From NCBI GenBank assembly GCA_000333855.2, contig CM007346.1, positions 838,365 to 902,364 of the forward strand: DNA of 64,000 nt, read 5' to 3'. Position 1 is the stretch's first letter; every line of letters starts with the position of its first letter. The notes under the pieces are model-generated. The model was not told where the DNA came from, did no database searches, and saw nothing but the letters and a program-made list of their open reading frames with translations. A program made the translations under genes and the position numbers. This stretch comes from Endotrypanum monterogeii. Lineage: Eukaryota > Euglenozoa > Kinetoplastea > Trypanosomatida > Trypanosomatidae. Of this stretch, positions 1 to 9,422 are shown piece after piece.

Positions 1-489
1 GATGTAGTACTTACTCGACCTTACCCTTCGCTTCATCGCCACACTCGCCTTGCCATCTCCCCCTCCCCTGTCTGGGGCTGCTTCACACCTCTCTGACGGT
101 CGACCTCCTAAAACGAGAATAGGATACAGGAAAGAAAAGCAGCGGTCTTTTTTTTTTGTGTGTGTGTGTCTCACCTCAACGATTGCCCTTAATTCCCGTC
201 ATCCCTTACTTATCATCACGTCGCTGCCATCTGGCGCAGACACACACACACACACAAGGTAGCGAGCATCTGGCGGTGCAGCTAAACTCATATGATCTCT
301 AAGCGACCTCCCATCACCCTTTTTTCATTTGTGTCTCCTCTAGCAGCGACAAATCCTCGACGCTCGCTTTAGAAAAATCCTCTCCAATCTATTCTGTCGA
401 CTCTAACGCCTCCCCCATATATATATATATATATATATTAGACATATTCCAGAAAAAAAAAGAAGAAGCGAAGGAGAAGTGGCGGCAAT
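1..489. other. intergenic / 5' flank of first gene
   Basis: No supported gene. The stretch holds a T9 plus TG run near 147-168, a CA run near 240-256, and an AT microsatellite at 417-438 just upstream of the first gene. The pyrimidine-rich plus strand fits a trans-splicing leader region, but several AG dinucleotides could be the acceptor, so none is assigned. Confidence 0.6.
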
Positions 490-834
490 ATGTTTGATGT
501 GCGGACAATCATTAACTCGATGCTGGGCTACGCGCCCCAGTTTCTGATAACGAACTTCTCTTCTGTTATTATGGGAATCGTCATTGCCTATGAATTTCTT
601 CTCTTCTTCTTCGGGCACCCCCCTTTCATTCAGCGTGTTGGGGAATTGCTGTTCATAACGGCACTAGGCTACTGGGGCGCACGTGGCACACGGTACGGCA
701 TTACGCGACTTGTGTGTCTGATGGAGGGCACACATCCCGAGAAAGGGATCAACGCAACGAGTTCCTTAGGCGCTAAGCCGCTGCACGACGAGCAGGAGGA
801 GGCTGAAAAATGCGATTCGAAATGCCTGGACTGA
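490..834 (+). CDS. small conserved-type membrane protein, unknown function
   Basis: Encodes 114 residues from the first ATG after an AT-rich leader. Two hydrophobic segments are visible at about residues 24-42 and 50-68 (the second contains LLFITALGYWGARG), separated by a short loop with HPPFIQR. The C-terminal 45 residues are hydrophilic and acidic. The protein probably spans a membrane twice, with the tail on one side. I do not recognise the family. It is the first gene in the window and lies in the same orientation as all the others. The main doubt is whether such a small ORF is expressed; codon use and the clear hydrophobic pattern favour a real gene. Confidence 0.72.
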   Translation: MFDVRTIINSMLGYAPQFLITNFSSVIMGIVIAYEFLLFFFGHPPFIQRVGELLFITALGYWGARGTRYGITRLVCLMEGTHPEKGINATSSLGAKPLHDEQEEAEKCDSKCLD

Positions 835-1667
835 AAGAAAAAAAAAAAACGACTCCTCACTTGACGGCTGCGCCTTCACCACCACCACCGCAACAGACAC
901 ACATCACCTCCTTTGGCTGCTGCGATACGTGTCTTCTGGAGGAAGGGAAGGGGTACAAAAGGGATGGGGATTGAGCACAGTGTGCATCTTGCTAGGTAAC
1001 ACCAATGAAATGATTCTATTTAGTGTGGTTGAAGGGTTTTGGCAGACTACATTTATATTGCTTGTCTCCTGCTCGTCATGTGAATGCGTGAGCGAATTTT
1101 CCCTGTGGCCATGAACACAGCCACTTTGATTCCCCTTGCCAAAGTTACGGATGCGCGTGGGTTGTTGGTGTGTGTGTGTGTGGTGGGGGGGCAAGGGATT
1201 CGCGAGAGCTATGACATAAAAATGGGTTTCATGTTCTTTGGAAACCGTGTTGATACAAAGCTGCACCCGGTATGCACTTTGTTTGTACAGAAAAAGGTTT
1301 CAGGTCCTCACAGTCTTCGGGGGAACCCGAGGGGTGGGGGGGGGTGGGTATTCCATTCTCACGTCTTCACCCCTTCTGGTAGGTTGCCTACAACGTCACC
1401 TTCTCTTGCCTTTGTTTTCCTCACAAGAAAGAAACGCTCCAAAATACCGCTAGCCCAACAATCTCTGTCACATATATCCCCCACACCACACTTCAAAACA
1501 CGCGGCGTCCACACACGCACATACACAATACGCACTTACACTGTGATGTGTAGTACGTCTTTTCTTTCACGCTTTTCTCGCCTACTTTCTCAACCCTTGA
1601 TCCAGCGACATACGTATACACGCACAGACACACATAAACCTCTTCGTGGTGTCATAGAAACGGTGCA
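835..1667. other. intergenic region
   Basis: No supported gene. Contains an A9 run right after the preceding stop, TG and G runs near 1168-1190 and 1336-1350, and the pyrimidine-rich leader of the next gene. A 195-codon open frame here begins with a non-ATG codon, reads through the simple repeats and was not accepted. Confidence 0.6.
1558..1605 (+). promoter_or_regulatory. predicted spliced-leader acceptor for YIP1-family gene
   Basis: A pyrimidine-rich tract (about 1558-1598) is followed by an AG at 1604-1605, 62 bases before the ATG. In kinetoplastids such a tract plus the first AG downstream directs spliced-leader addition. Predicted from sequence only. Confidence 0.5.
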
Positions 1668-3263
1668 ATGACTCAGCAGCCATCATCCCGACCGTACGAG
1701 GGGTACACCTACCCTACCGAGTTCCAACCCATAGCCATGGGCACTCACGACAGCGGTGCGAGTACATCCTTCAGCAGAGCGAGGGTGTCTCCCACCGCTG
1801 CCCCCTCACTCACCGGTGCCACGGGCCTTGTTCGGCGAACCCCACAACCCACAGGCGTGCCTGCCGCCTCCACCACGTCAACTGGTGTCAATGCGACGGG
1901 TTACCCCACCTCTTATGGATACTTCCATCGGCAGAGCAGTACAATCGATTTTAACAGTGGCTACAACAGCGATGCTGGGAGCTCGGCATCAAATGCGATG
2001 TACACCGGTGGAAGCAGAAGCGCGTTTCCGATCTCCAGCTCCACGCTACAGCCCCCAGAGGTTGTGGTGGGAACCAGCAGAAGCCCTGCTAGGGGATCGT
2101 GCGCAACGTCAGTAGAGATACCTCCTGGAGCATGGGCTGAAGACTCTGGCGTGGAAGGCTTCATTGTAGGCGACCGAAATTCCTCCCAGATGCCCCCACG
2201 ATTTCGGGGGTCTGGTGCTCACCCTGCCTCCAGCGAAGGGAGCGCCGGGTCACTTGCAAATGTCAGTGGCTCAGTGCCCCCGCCGGCTCAGCAAACGTTC
2301 CTGTCGTCGGATGCCCTACTGCAGTCTCCGCCACTGACTTCACAGAAAAATATTCGATCCAATTATCAACAACAACAACAGCCGTATGCCGTTCCTGTGC
2401 CCTTCCCTCCCACCAGCAGCTGGCAGCGCGTGGCAGCCAGCGGAATGGCACCGCCGGAGACTGCATCCCCGCAGCGTAGCGGCCCATACATTCCCACGTC
2501 AGTGAACCTGAGCAGCCCCTCCATGCGAGGGGCATACGATCCCTCGACCAGCGTGAGTGCCACAGGGGGCGGGGGGATGTCTAGTGGCCAATCCAGGAGC
2601 GGACTTTTTGGCCGTCTGATGTCACAAATTCTGCCAGCGCTAGACGACAACGCTGGATCCCATGGAAGTGGTACTGGTTTTGATGGAGCAGCCCCAATCG
2701 GTGAGCGCCCTCTGCATCAGCTCCGGTTCGGAAACCCTGTGGACGACCTGCCGCTACTTGAGGAACTCGGTATTTATCCTCGATGCATCGTGGATAAAGC
2801 GCGCGCCGTGTTGAACCCCTTTAAACCCGTAGGCGTCGACGCAGCGAAAGACACCGACTTGGCGGGTCCCATTATCTTCGCCTTCTCGTTGGCGTCGCTA
2901 CTTTCGCTGCGAGGGAAAATACAATTCAGCGCGACCTACGGCCTGTTTGTGGTCGGCGTTGGTCTCTTCAAAATGCTTCTCTCTCTCATGCAGCCGAATG
3001 GCGGTGTACCGTTGCAGTTTGTCATCAGCGCTATAGGCTACGGACTACCACCCACAGTGCTGCTCGCAGCTGTGCGCAGCCTAGGCGCATGGCTTGGGAT
3101 CAGCCGTGGCGTAATGCCCCTGACGCTACTGATGGTAGCGTGGTCGGCGTGGTGCGGAACAAAACTTGTGGCGAAAGGCTTGGGGATGTCGGAGCAGCGC
3201 TATCTTATCTTGTACCCGATGTTCCTCTTGTATTCGACGTTCAATGCGATGGTAGCCTTTTGA
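1668..3263 (+). CDS. YIP1: YIP1-family Golgi/ER membrane protein with long disordered N-terminus
   Basis: 531 residues. Residues 1-360 are low-complexity, rich in Ser, Pro, Gly and Gln, including a Q5 run. Residues from about 375 form a compact membrane domain: the DTDLAGPI motif at about 395-402, followed by four to five hydrophobic helices to the C-terminus. A D-L-x-G-P motif before the first helix, then a G-K-I-x-F segment, is typical of the Yip1 domain. YIP1/YIPF proteins bind Rab GTPases and act in ER-to-Golgi vesicle traffic. Most family members have 200-350 residues, so the N-terminal extension is unusual. The start is the first ATG after a good pyrimidine tract and AG. The family assignment is firm; the exact orthologue (YIPF5-like or another member) is not. 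Confidence 0.85.
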   Translation: MTQQPSSRPYEGYTYPTEFQPIAMGTHDSGASTSFSRARVSPTAAPSLTGATGLVRRTPQPTGVPAASTTSTGVNATGYPTSYGYFHRQSSTIDFNSGYNSDAGSSASNAMYTGGSRSAFPISSSTLQPPEVVVGTSRSPARGSCATSVEIPPGAWAEDSGVEGFIVGDRNSSQMPPRFRGSGAHPASSEGSAGSLANVSGSVPPPAQQTFLSSDALLQSPPLTSQKNIRSNYQQQQQPYAVPVPFPPTSSWQRVAASGMAPPETASPQRSGPYIPTSVNLSSPSMRGAYDPSTSVSATGGGGMSSGQSRSGLFGRLMSQILPALDDNAGSHGSGTGFDGAAPIGERPLHQLRFGNPVDDLPLLEELGIYPRCIVDKARAVLNPFKPVGVDAAKDTDLAGPIIFAFSLASLLSLRGKIQFSATYGLFVVGVGLFKMLLSLMQPNGGVPLQFVISAIGYGLPPTVLLAAVRSLGAWLGISRGVMPLTLLMVAWSAWCGTKLVAKGLGMSEQRYLILYPMFLLYSTFNAMVAF

Positions 3264-4520
3264 AACGAGACAAGAAGCGAAGGAAATTTATATACACATA
3301 TATACATATATATACATATATGTGTGTGTGTGAATGTATAGATGAAGAGAGTCTGTACGCACTACCTGGATACGCGCAGCACCATTGCCCCTCTTCCAGC
3401 CTACCTCACCTCACACCCTTGCCTCACAGTCCCTTTCCGGAATGTGTATGAGTGGGCTCACTAGTGTTTCGCGAATTGTCAAAAGGCTGTTGATCCACGA
3501 ATGAGTATTTAAAAGTTTGAAGGTGATGGAAGACGGCAGTTGACAAGAGATACAGCCGACTGAGCTCGCATATATCAGTGAGCTTCAGTGGAAGCGGCAG
3601 TAGCCATATTGGTGGCCAACCGCCACCACTCTATGGAGCTGGCCTCCTCTCTCTCCCTGCACCCTGCTCTGTTGTTCCGGTAGTGTTTATGGGCTTACAG
3701 TCCGATGCCATCACACACACACACCTCCTCTTCAACTGTCTTTAAACTTGTCAGCCAGAAAGGGGAGAAAGGAGGTTGTTGATGCAATCGGTTCCTCCGG
3801 TGGCACCTAGCCTTTCTTACATCTCCACTCTCTCCCCCCGGGGGAGAGAGGGGGGGGGCGGGGGGCATCGGGAGATGTCTCGGTCGCACTACTGCCCCCC
3901 CCCCTCTCCCCCGCCTCCTCTATACTGCCCCCCGAGCACTTTCAATGCAGCCCTTCTCCCCCCTTCATCCTTTGTTTGTTTCACCCGCACCGCTATATTG
4001 GGGCCTGGTCAACGCACACGCACACACACATACTCACACGTGTACATAGACACCCGTACTGGTATAGGAGCGCATATCAACTCTCTTCGCTTGCCGTTTA
4101 TATATATATATAATTCGTTTAGGCATATACTCCAATCATTATCATACATAAGCGGAGAATCCCTCATTTTGTCCGTGACGGCTGCATATCGGCTACTAGT
4201 TGTCAACTAAATTAATTCAGAATCACGGCCACTGAGCATGAGCGGAGACGAGGACTCATACACACGCACACACGCACACGTATAGACACCCACATACATA
4301 CATACATATACATATACATATACACACATATATATACATACATATACATACATATTTATAGAAAAAAAACTCACAACGCTTACCCCCACACGCACCCATC
4401 AGCACGTCATATCAATAGCAACCAAGGAGATATAGAAAACGGTCTAACACGCGAATCAGCCAATTCTTCCCCCCCCCACCCCACACATACACACATACAT
4501 ACCACTTCACTTCTTCAAAA
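3264..4520. other. intergenic region with TA/CA microsatellites
   Basis: No supported gene in 1.25 kb. Holds a TATACA/TG microsatellite at 3288-3331, a G-rich then C-rich block at 3836-3920, a TA run at 4098-4112, and a mixed CA/TA microsatellite at 4260-4360 that leads into the next gene's leader. Confidence 0.6.
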
Positions 4521-7169
4521 ATGTCTCGACGCTCTGCCGCTGCTACGCCGAGAGCACAAAGTAAGGGTATGCGTGCTACCCCGCCCCCAGCACGGCACCG
4601 TTCTATCAGCAGTGGGACATCGGGCACGTCTGCCACCGTCCCTGATGCGGTCTTCCGCTTGGAGACACTGCTAGAAGAGGCTCCTCATGCCGGCCGTGAG
4701 GCAGAATACGAGTCAGTGATCGCCTACGTTTCACGGAGGCTGTCGCACGAAACAAACACATCTCTTTTTGTGTGCGGCGGCTGTGGGTGCGGCAAGACGT
4801 CCACTGTGAAGCGAGCGCTGCGTGCCATGTCAGCGCGTGTGCTTCCGTGCGATGCGAAGGCACGTCGTCTCGTCAAACACAGTACTCTCGAAGAAAGCGG
4901 CTGGGGAAGAAGCAGCACCGGCAGCGATGGCGCCGCAACTGCGATCGGTAATGACAACCGCCCAAGTCGAGAGGAGCATCCAATCGCCTATAACACTACA
5001 CCACGCTCCTCTGAGCAGTTGCAAGCTGAAAGGGGTGGTAGCCCCAGTAGTACAAACGGGCCAACACCCCCCTCCTCCTCCTCCTCTCAGACCGCTCTAT
5101 TGTCCCTCACAACATCGCCTGAGACGACACTTCTCCCAGCGTCATTACTGAACGCGACCACTTGGAGCAAGTGTGCCGTCCCTGGTTTGATATCACCCGA
5201 ATCGAGTCGGCCCAGTGTCTCTAGTGTCGATTCCACAGCTACAATGTTCGCGGCTGCCGGTCTTTCAAGCAGTGTCAAGCGCTGTCGTGCAGCGGATGAG
5301 TTGGAGGAGAACAGCAGCTGCCCAGCTGACGTAGACAGATTGGCCGTAGCACTCTTCACTCAAGACGCAGGCAGGCGGCAACAAGCGGAGGATCTAAATC
5401 TAGGGGCTTCCCAGAACACGCGGCCAGTTCCGTATAGCCTCGACTACTTCAAGATGCGCTACCCTGAGTTGTTCTCGCACAGCTGCGCTGATGGAAAAGC
5501 ATCGTCACCTTTAAAATCCACGATCCAGGAGCGTAAGGTTCTTGGCCACTATATTAACTGCGCGGATGTCAGTGGACCAGCCTTGATCGAAGCGGTACAG
5601 GACAGCATCCGTGCAACGTGCACTCGCACTGACAGCGCCACACGGCTGCTCCTCGAGTGGCTTACGTGCATTGGCAACACAGCCTCGAGTCGGAGCAACG
5701 CCACTCGTGGCGAGGCTAGAGAGTCGTACAGCGCTTCCAAATCGGTGAATTCGAGGCACCGTGCTGCCCTTCCAACGCTTCATGTCGTGGCGCTTGACGA
5801 GGTGGAGTACCTGCGCGGTGGCGGTGCCAAGACGCTGACCCAGCTTGCAGAGGTCGCCTTCCAGAACCCTTCGCAGCTCGCCCTCATTTTTATCTCAAAT
5901 CAGCGTGCCTTCGTGCACGTCCCACAGATGATGTTGGAGCCATTGTTGTTTCAGCCATACGATGAGGCACGACTCAGAGAGATTGGTGCCAGGGTCACCT
6001 ATGCCGAATTGCAGCGGTGTGAACAACTGTTCACCGTAGATGGTTGTCGGCGCTCCAGATCCACTTCATCGAAGAGGAGTCCAGGCGGCGCAAAGGTGCG
6101 CAAGGTCGCCGCGCACTCGTCAGCGGCAGATCAGGATCACACGGCAACCTCTCAAGTGGACATCAAACCTCGCCTGTTCGATTATATCGCGCGAAAAGCC
6201 CTCCTTGAGTTTTCTGGGGATGTCCGGCAGGTCATTGCCATGTGTCACCGTGTCGTCTCAGTTGCCTGGCAGGAGGTGACTGAAGCGAGGAGTCAGACCT
6301 CTGTGGAAGCAGCTGGGAAAGCCTCTGCACTCACGGCCACTGCACAGGGCAATCGAAACGCCGCGGTCATGAACAAAGCGACCTTGGCAGACCTGCCCTC
6401 CAAATTGGAGGCTACCATCGATACCTACAGTAACTCAAAGTCTACAGCCCTGACTGCGCAAGCCGCACAGGCACCCGCAGGCATCCCGCGACTCAGCTCG
6501 GATGCCGCTGCTCCCAATAATGCCTCAAGACGGTCCAGCGGTGCCGCCCGTGGATCCTTAGGGCCCTCGATGGCTGCACTTATGCCTGTGCAGGCCACCT
6601 CGCCGTCGTCCTCCTCCGGTGTGATGACGCTGGCAAAGACCGTCAGTGTTCTGCAAAGCAATCAAGTTGAGAGCCATATCGACAAACACATTGGTACGCT
6701 CCCAGAGCAGACTCTTTACGTCCTCAGCTGCATTGTTGTCCTCACGTTGCGCAAGCAGGAAGAGCGGACGTACGCGTCATCGAGTGTTGGCGGTCGCATC
6801 GGCACGGCTCGCACACCGGGAGCTGGAGTCTCAGCGGCGCAGCGAGCGGCGCCAACGCTGTCGTTGAAGATGCATGAAGCTCACCAGCTCTACACAAGGC
6901 TCATGTCAAAGCTGCACTTCCCTGCGATGCGAGCCGACGGCTTCCCCGTGCAGGTAGACTGCCTTGCCGATTTCGGAGTGCTGACGCGGCCGCAGCAGCG
7001 TGGAAACGACCGCGTGTTTTCCCTGAACGGGACATGGACCCTCTCCGCAATGCAGGCAGCACTTGTAAAGCGCGGTGAGGTGATCAAAAAGGATCGCATG
7101 GGAGCTGGAGCTATGATGGAGAACCGCTTCGAAGAGGTGCTGCGCGAGCTGGCGAACCTGCTCAAGTAA
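4521..7169 (+). CDS. ORC1/CDC6-like AAA+ ATPase, replication-initiation factor candidate
   Basis: 882 residues. Walker A is GCGCGKTS, with the catalytic lysine at K92. Walker B is HVVALDEVEYL, with D426 and E427. A sensor-1 type asparagine is N460 in FISN, and a sensor-2 arginine is R569 in GDVRQVIAMC. The region from about residue 690 to the end fits the C-terminal winged-helix module of Orc1/Cdc6 proteins. This order of motifs defines the initiator clade of AAA+ ATPases, which bind origins and help load the MCM helicase. About 330 residues separate Walker A from Walker B, normally under about 100; the insert is Ser/Thr/Pro-rich low complexity. A second such insert, at about residues 600-690, precedes the winged helix. 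No BAH domain is seen at the N-terminus. Which trypanosomatid paralogue this is (ORC1/CDC6, ORC1B or another ORC subunit) cannot be settled by eye. Confidence 0.85.
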   Translation: MSRRSAAATPRAQSKGMRATPPPARHRSISSGTSGTSATVPDAVFRLETLLEEAPHAGREAEYESVIAYVSRRLSHETNTSLFVCGGCGCGKTSTVKRALRAMSARVLPCDAKARRLVKHSTLEESGWGRSSTGSDGAATAIGNDNRPSREEHPIAYNTTPRSSEQLQAERGGSPSSTNGPTPPSSSSSQTALLSLTTSPETTLLPASLLNATTWSKCAVPGLISPESSRPSVSSVDSTATMFAAAGLSSSVKRCRAADELEENSSCPADVDRLAVALFTQDAGRRQQAEDLNLGASQNTRPVPYSLDYFKMRYPELFSHSCADGKASSPLKSTIQERKVLGHYINCADVSGPALIEAVQDSIRATCTRTDSATRLLLEWLTCIGNTASSRSNATRGEARESYSASKSVNSRHRAALPTLHVVALDEVEYLRGGGAKTLTQLAEVAFQNPSQLALIFISNQRAFVHVPQMMLEPLLFQPYDEARLREIGARVTYAELQRCEQLFTVDGCRRSRSTSSKRSPGGAKVRKVAAHSSAADQDHTATSQVDIKPRLFDYIARKALLEFSGDVRQVIAMCHRVVSVAWQEVTEARSQTSVEAAGKASALTATAQGNRNAAVMNKATLADLPSKLEATIDTYSNSKSTALTAQAAQAPAGIPRLSSDAAAPNNASRRSSGAARGSLGPSMAALMPVQATSPSSSSGVMTLAKTVSVLQSNQVESHIDKHIGTLPEQTLYVLSCIVVLTLRKQEERTYASSSVGGRIGTARTPGAGVSAAQRAAPTLSLKMHEAHQLYTRLMSKLHFPAMRADGFPVQVDCLADFGVLTRPQQRGNDRVFSLNGTWTLSAMQAALVKRGEVIKKDRMGAGAMMENRFEEVLRELANLLK

Positions 7170-7942
7170 GTAGGTCAACGCGCTCCTTGGGTGCTTTTCT
7201 GAACCCACCACCCCGTGCAGAATTTCGAAAGGCGTCAAGCCATGAGTGGCGCGTCTGTGAATACTTGAATAGAGAACAATGTTAAGATCGCCAAAACATA
7301 AGAGGGGTAGGTTCACCCACGCAGGCACATGGCCAGCGCCTACTCACACAAGATGCGCACCACCGAGAGAAGAATGTTTATGTATAGTGCTGGTGCTGCC
7401 TGTAAGGATCTGCATGCGTGTGTCACACCCCTCCTCCCTCCCCCACAGCGTTTTATTTTTTCTTCTTTCACTTGTATTTTCTTTGTGTATTCTATTAAGG
7501 TGCACCGTAGGCATACACTTCTTGTTTCAACCCACAGACCCAGTGCATCTCATATTTCCGTGACCGTGTGCCGGTGTTAACGGGCGTCGGACACCCTCGT
7601 GCCCTCTAGACCTTCCCCCCCCCCTGTCTTTCTCAGTGAAAAGAGCGAGTGTGAAGCTCGTAATAATTCAGTGAAAATGTTGTTGCTCCCTCGGCTGCTG
7701 TTGGTTTAAAGGGTGCCAACTCATCGCACTAGCCCTCGATCTATCGACCACTTGACTCTCTCCTCCTGGCTTATTTATATCATCTTGTGCTATCACCCAC
7801 ATCCTCAAACACGTATACACACACACACACACACACGCACACACATCCTCATACACTGGTGTATCGTATTTCCCCTAAACATATCTGAACCTCGGGGCAG
7901 TCTCTATCCGCTGTAGACGTCTCCTCACCCCCATCCGACACA
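7170..7942. other. intergenic region and eL38 leader
   Basis: No supported gene. A pyrimidine-rich stretch lies at about 7420-7500, a C10 run near 7613-7624, and a CA run at about 7817-7845, about 100 bases before the eL38 ATG. The splice acceptor is ambiguous; an AG at 7899-7900 is one candidate. Confidence 0.55.
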
Positions 7943-8194
7943 ATGCCGCGTGAGATCAAGACCCTGAAGGAGTTCCTCGCGATCTGCTCCCGCAAGGATG
8001 CGCGGTGCGTGAAGGTGAAGCGCAACCCAAGTGCTACCAAGTTCAAGGTTCGCTGCAGCCGTTACCTCTACACGTTGGTCGTGAACGACAAGAAGAAGGC
8101 TGACAAGATTGAGCGCTCCATCCACCCTTCCGTGAAGAAGGTCGCTGTAACGGCCCGCTCGCACGCCAAGACGAATGCTGGCGCCAAGCAGTGA
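7943..8194 (+). CDS. RPL38: 60S ribosomal protein eL38
   Basis: 83 residues, beginning [12 protein letters not shown], which is the characteristic eL38 start. It has the basic, lysine-rich core and the [18 protein letters not shown] segment of this large-subunit protein. eL38 is a small exposed protein of the cytosolic 60S subunit. Other eukaryotic copies have about 70 residues; the extra C-terminal residues here are Ala/Lys-rich. Third codon positions are almost all G or C, as in the RPL35 copies in this window and as expected for a highly expressed gene. Only one copy is present here. Confidence 0.96.
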   Translation: MPREIKTLKEFLAICSRKDARCVKVKRNPSATKFKVRCSRYLYTLVVNDKKKADKIERSIHPSVKKVAVTARSHAKTNAGAKQ

Positions 8195-9422
8195 GATCGC
8201 ATGCATCGGATCCATATTATGCTGCAATGCGCACCTCCCTCTCTTCTCTCCCTTATCGAGGTGAACGACCCACTTTGGTATTCCTCTTCCAGCACCCCCC
8301 CCCTACCCCCCCATCCTGCCACCACCATCACCACCACCACCCTACGCCCCTTCTTTGTTTGTTCCATAACTAACAGTAGCACAGAAGAGGACGGGGCAAC
8401 TTGGGAGCGTACTGAAGAGCACTTTCGATTAAGCGGAAACAATAGAAGGGAGAAAGATGGGGGTAAAGATCTCAAGACGCCTTTGCAAAATCATCACGGA
8501 GAAAGACATGGAGTTGTGAGACCCCAGCACGCTGGATGAGTGATGACACTGACGGTATTCTGTCCCCCCCCCCTCCCCCCCATCCCTCTCTTTCCTTCTC
8601 ACACGTCCTCTATCTCATCCCTCCAGCACAACCCGAAGGGGAAGTAGGAAGAGAAGGGGGAGGAAGTCAGGCAGAAGCAAAGGTGGACGGAGGGGAAGAT
8701 ACCGCCAAAACCAAAAATGTCTTTTGTCCCTATTTTTTTTTCTTTTTCTTCTTTCTCCTTTTATTAAAAAAAAAAAATCAATCATCGACTTTTGGTGGAC
8801 AAAAACAAGTTTCGAGGGGTGCAGCGCATCCACGCGTGCGCATATGTGTCTGTATATTTGATACGTCAAAGAGGAGGAGGAGGAGGAGAGTTGGGCGTGG
8901 ACATGGCACTTTTCCATGACAGTGTCGCACCCCCCCCCCGCTGCGTCTCTTTTCTGGACCTGCTGCGATCTCATATCGCAATGTGGGCTTTGTAGCAATC
9001 ATGCTTTCTTCATCTTCGTGTCTTCTTCTTTCGCGCTCTCCTGAAATCCAAAACGGGACGTGCCACATTTTTGCATTGGGGGGATCTTCATAGATGTAGT
9101 CGTGCTTTGTATCTCTATCCCCCACCCTTTTTTCCCTTCGAAAGTCCTTCGGCCTTGATTTATTGTAACTTTGATACACCGCAACACACCACACCATCGC
9201 AAAACCACAACCCCCCCCCGCCCCTTCCTCCCTATCCCTATCCCCGTCCTTACGCCACAAGCCTCAACAAGTCCACGTGTACACTGCCACGCATACCGGA
9301 AGCGCGCTAGTACCACTGACCTCGAAAGTATTCCTCATCCTTCATTTCCCCGAAAGAAAAAAAAAAAAGGCGAGGCGACCGAGAGGATTCAGAGGAAAAA
9401 AAAACACGCAGCCGAGTTCAGC
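8195..9422. other. intergenic region
   Basis: No supported gene in 1.2 kb. There are C runs at 8296-8312, 8563-8580 and 8930-8940, a T-rich then A-rich block at 8730-8777, a GGA-repeat tract at 8870-8890, and a C-rich leader near 9205-9235. An open frame extends upstream of the next gene's ATG but starts at a non-ATG codon and encodes low-complexity leader sequence. Confidence 0.6.

Noticed and set aside
1084..1671. 195-codon open frame before the YIP1 gene
   Set aside because: It starts at a non-ATG position for a eukaryote or late in TG-repeat sequence, has no domain, and overlaps the splice-acceptor leader.
9171..9422. N-terminal extension of the kynureninase-like protein
   Set aside because: There is no ATG in this extension, and it encodes Pro/Lys-rich leader sequence; the start at 9423 gives the family length.
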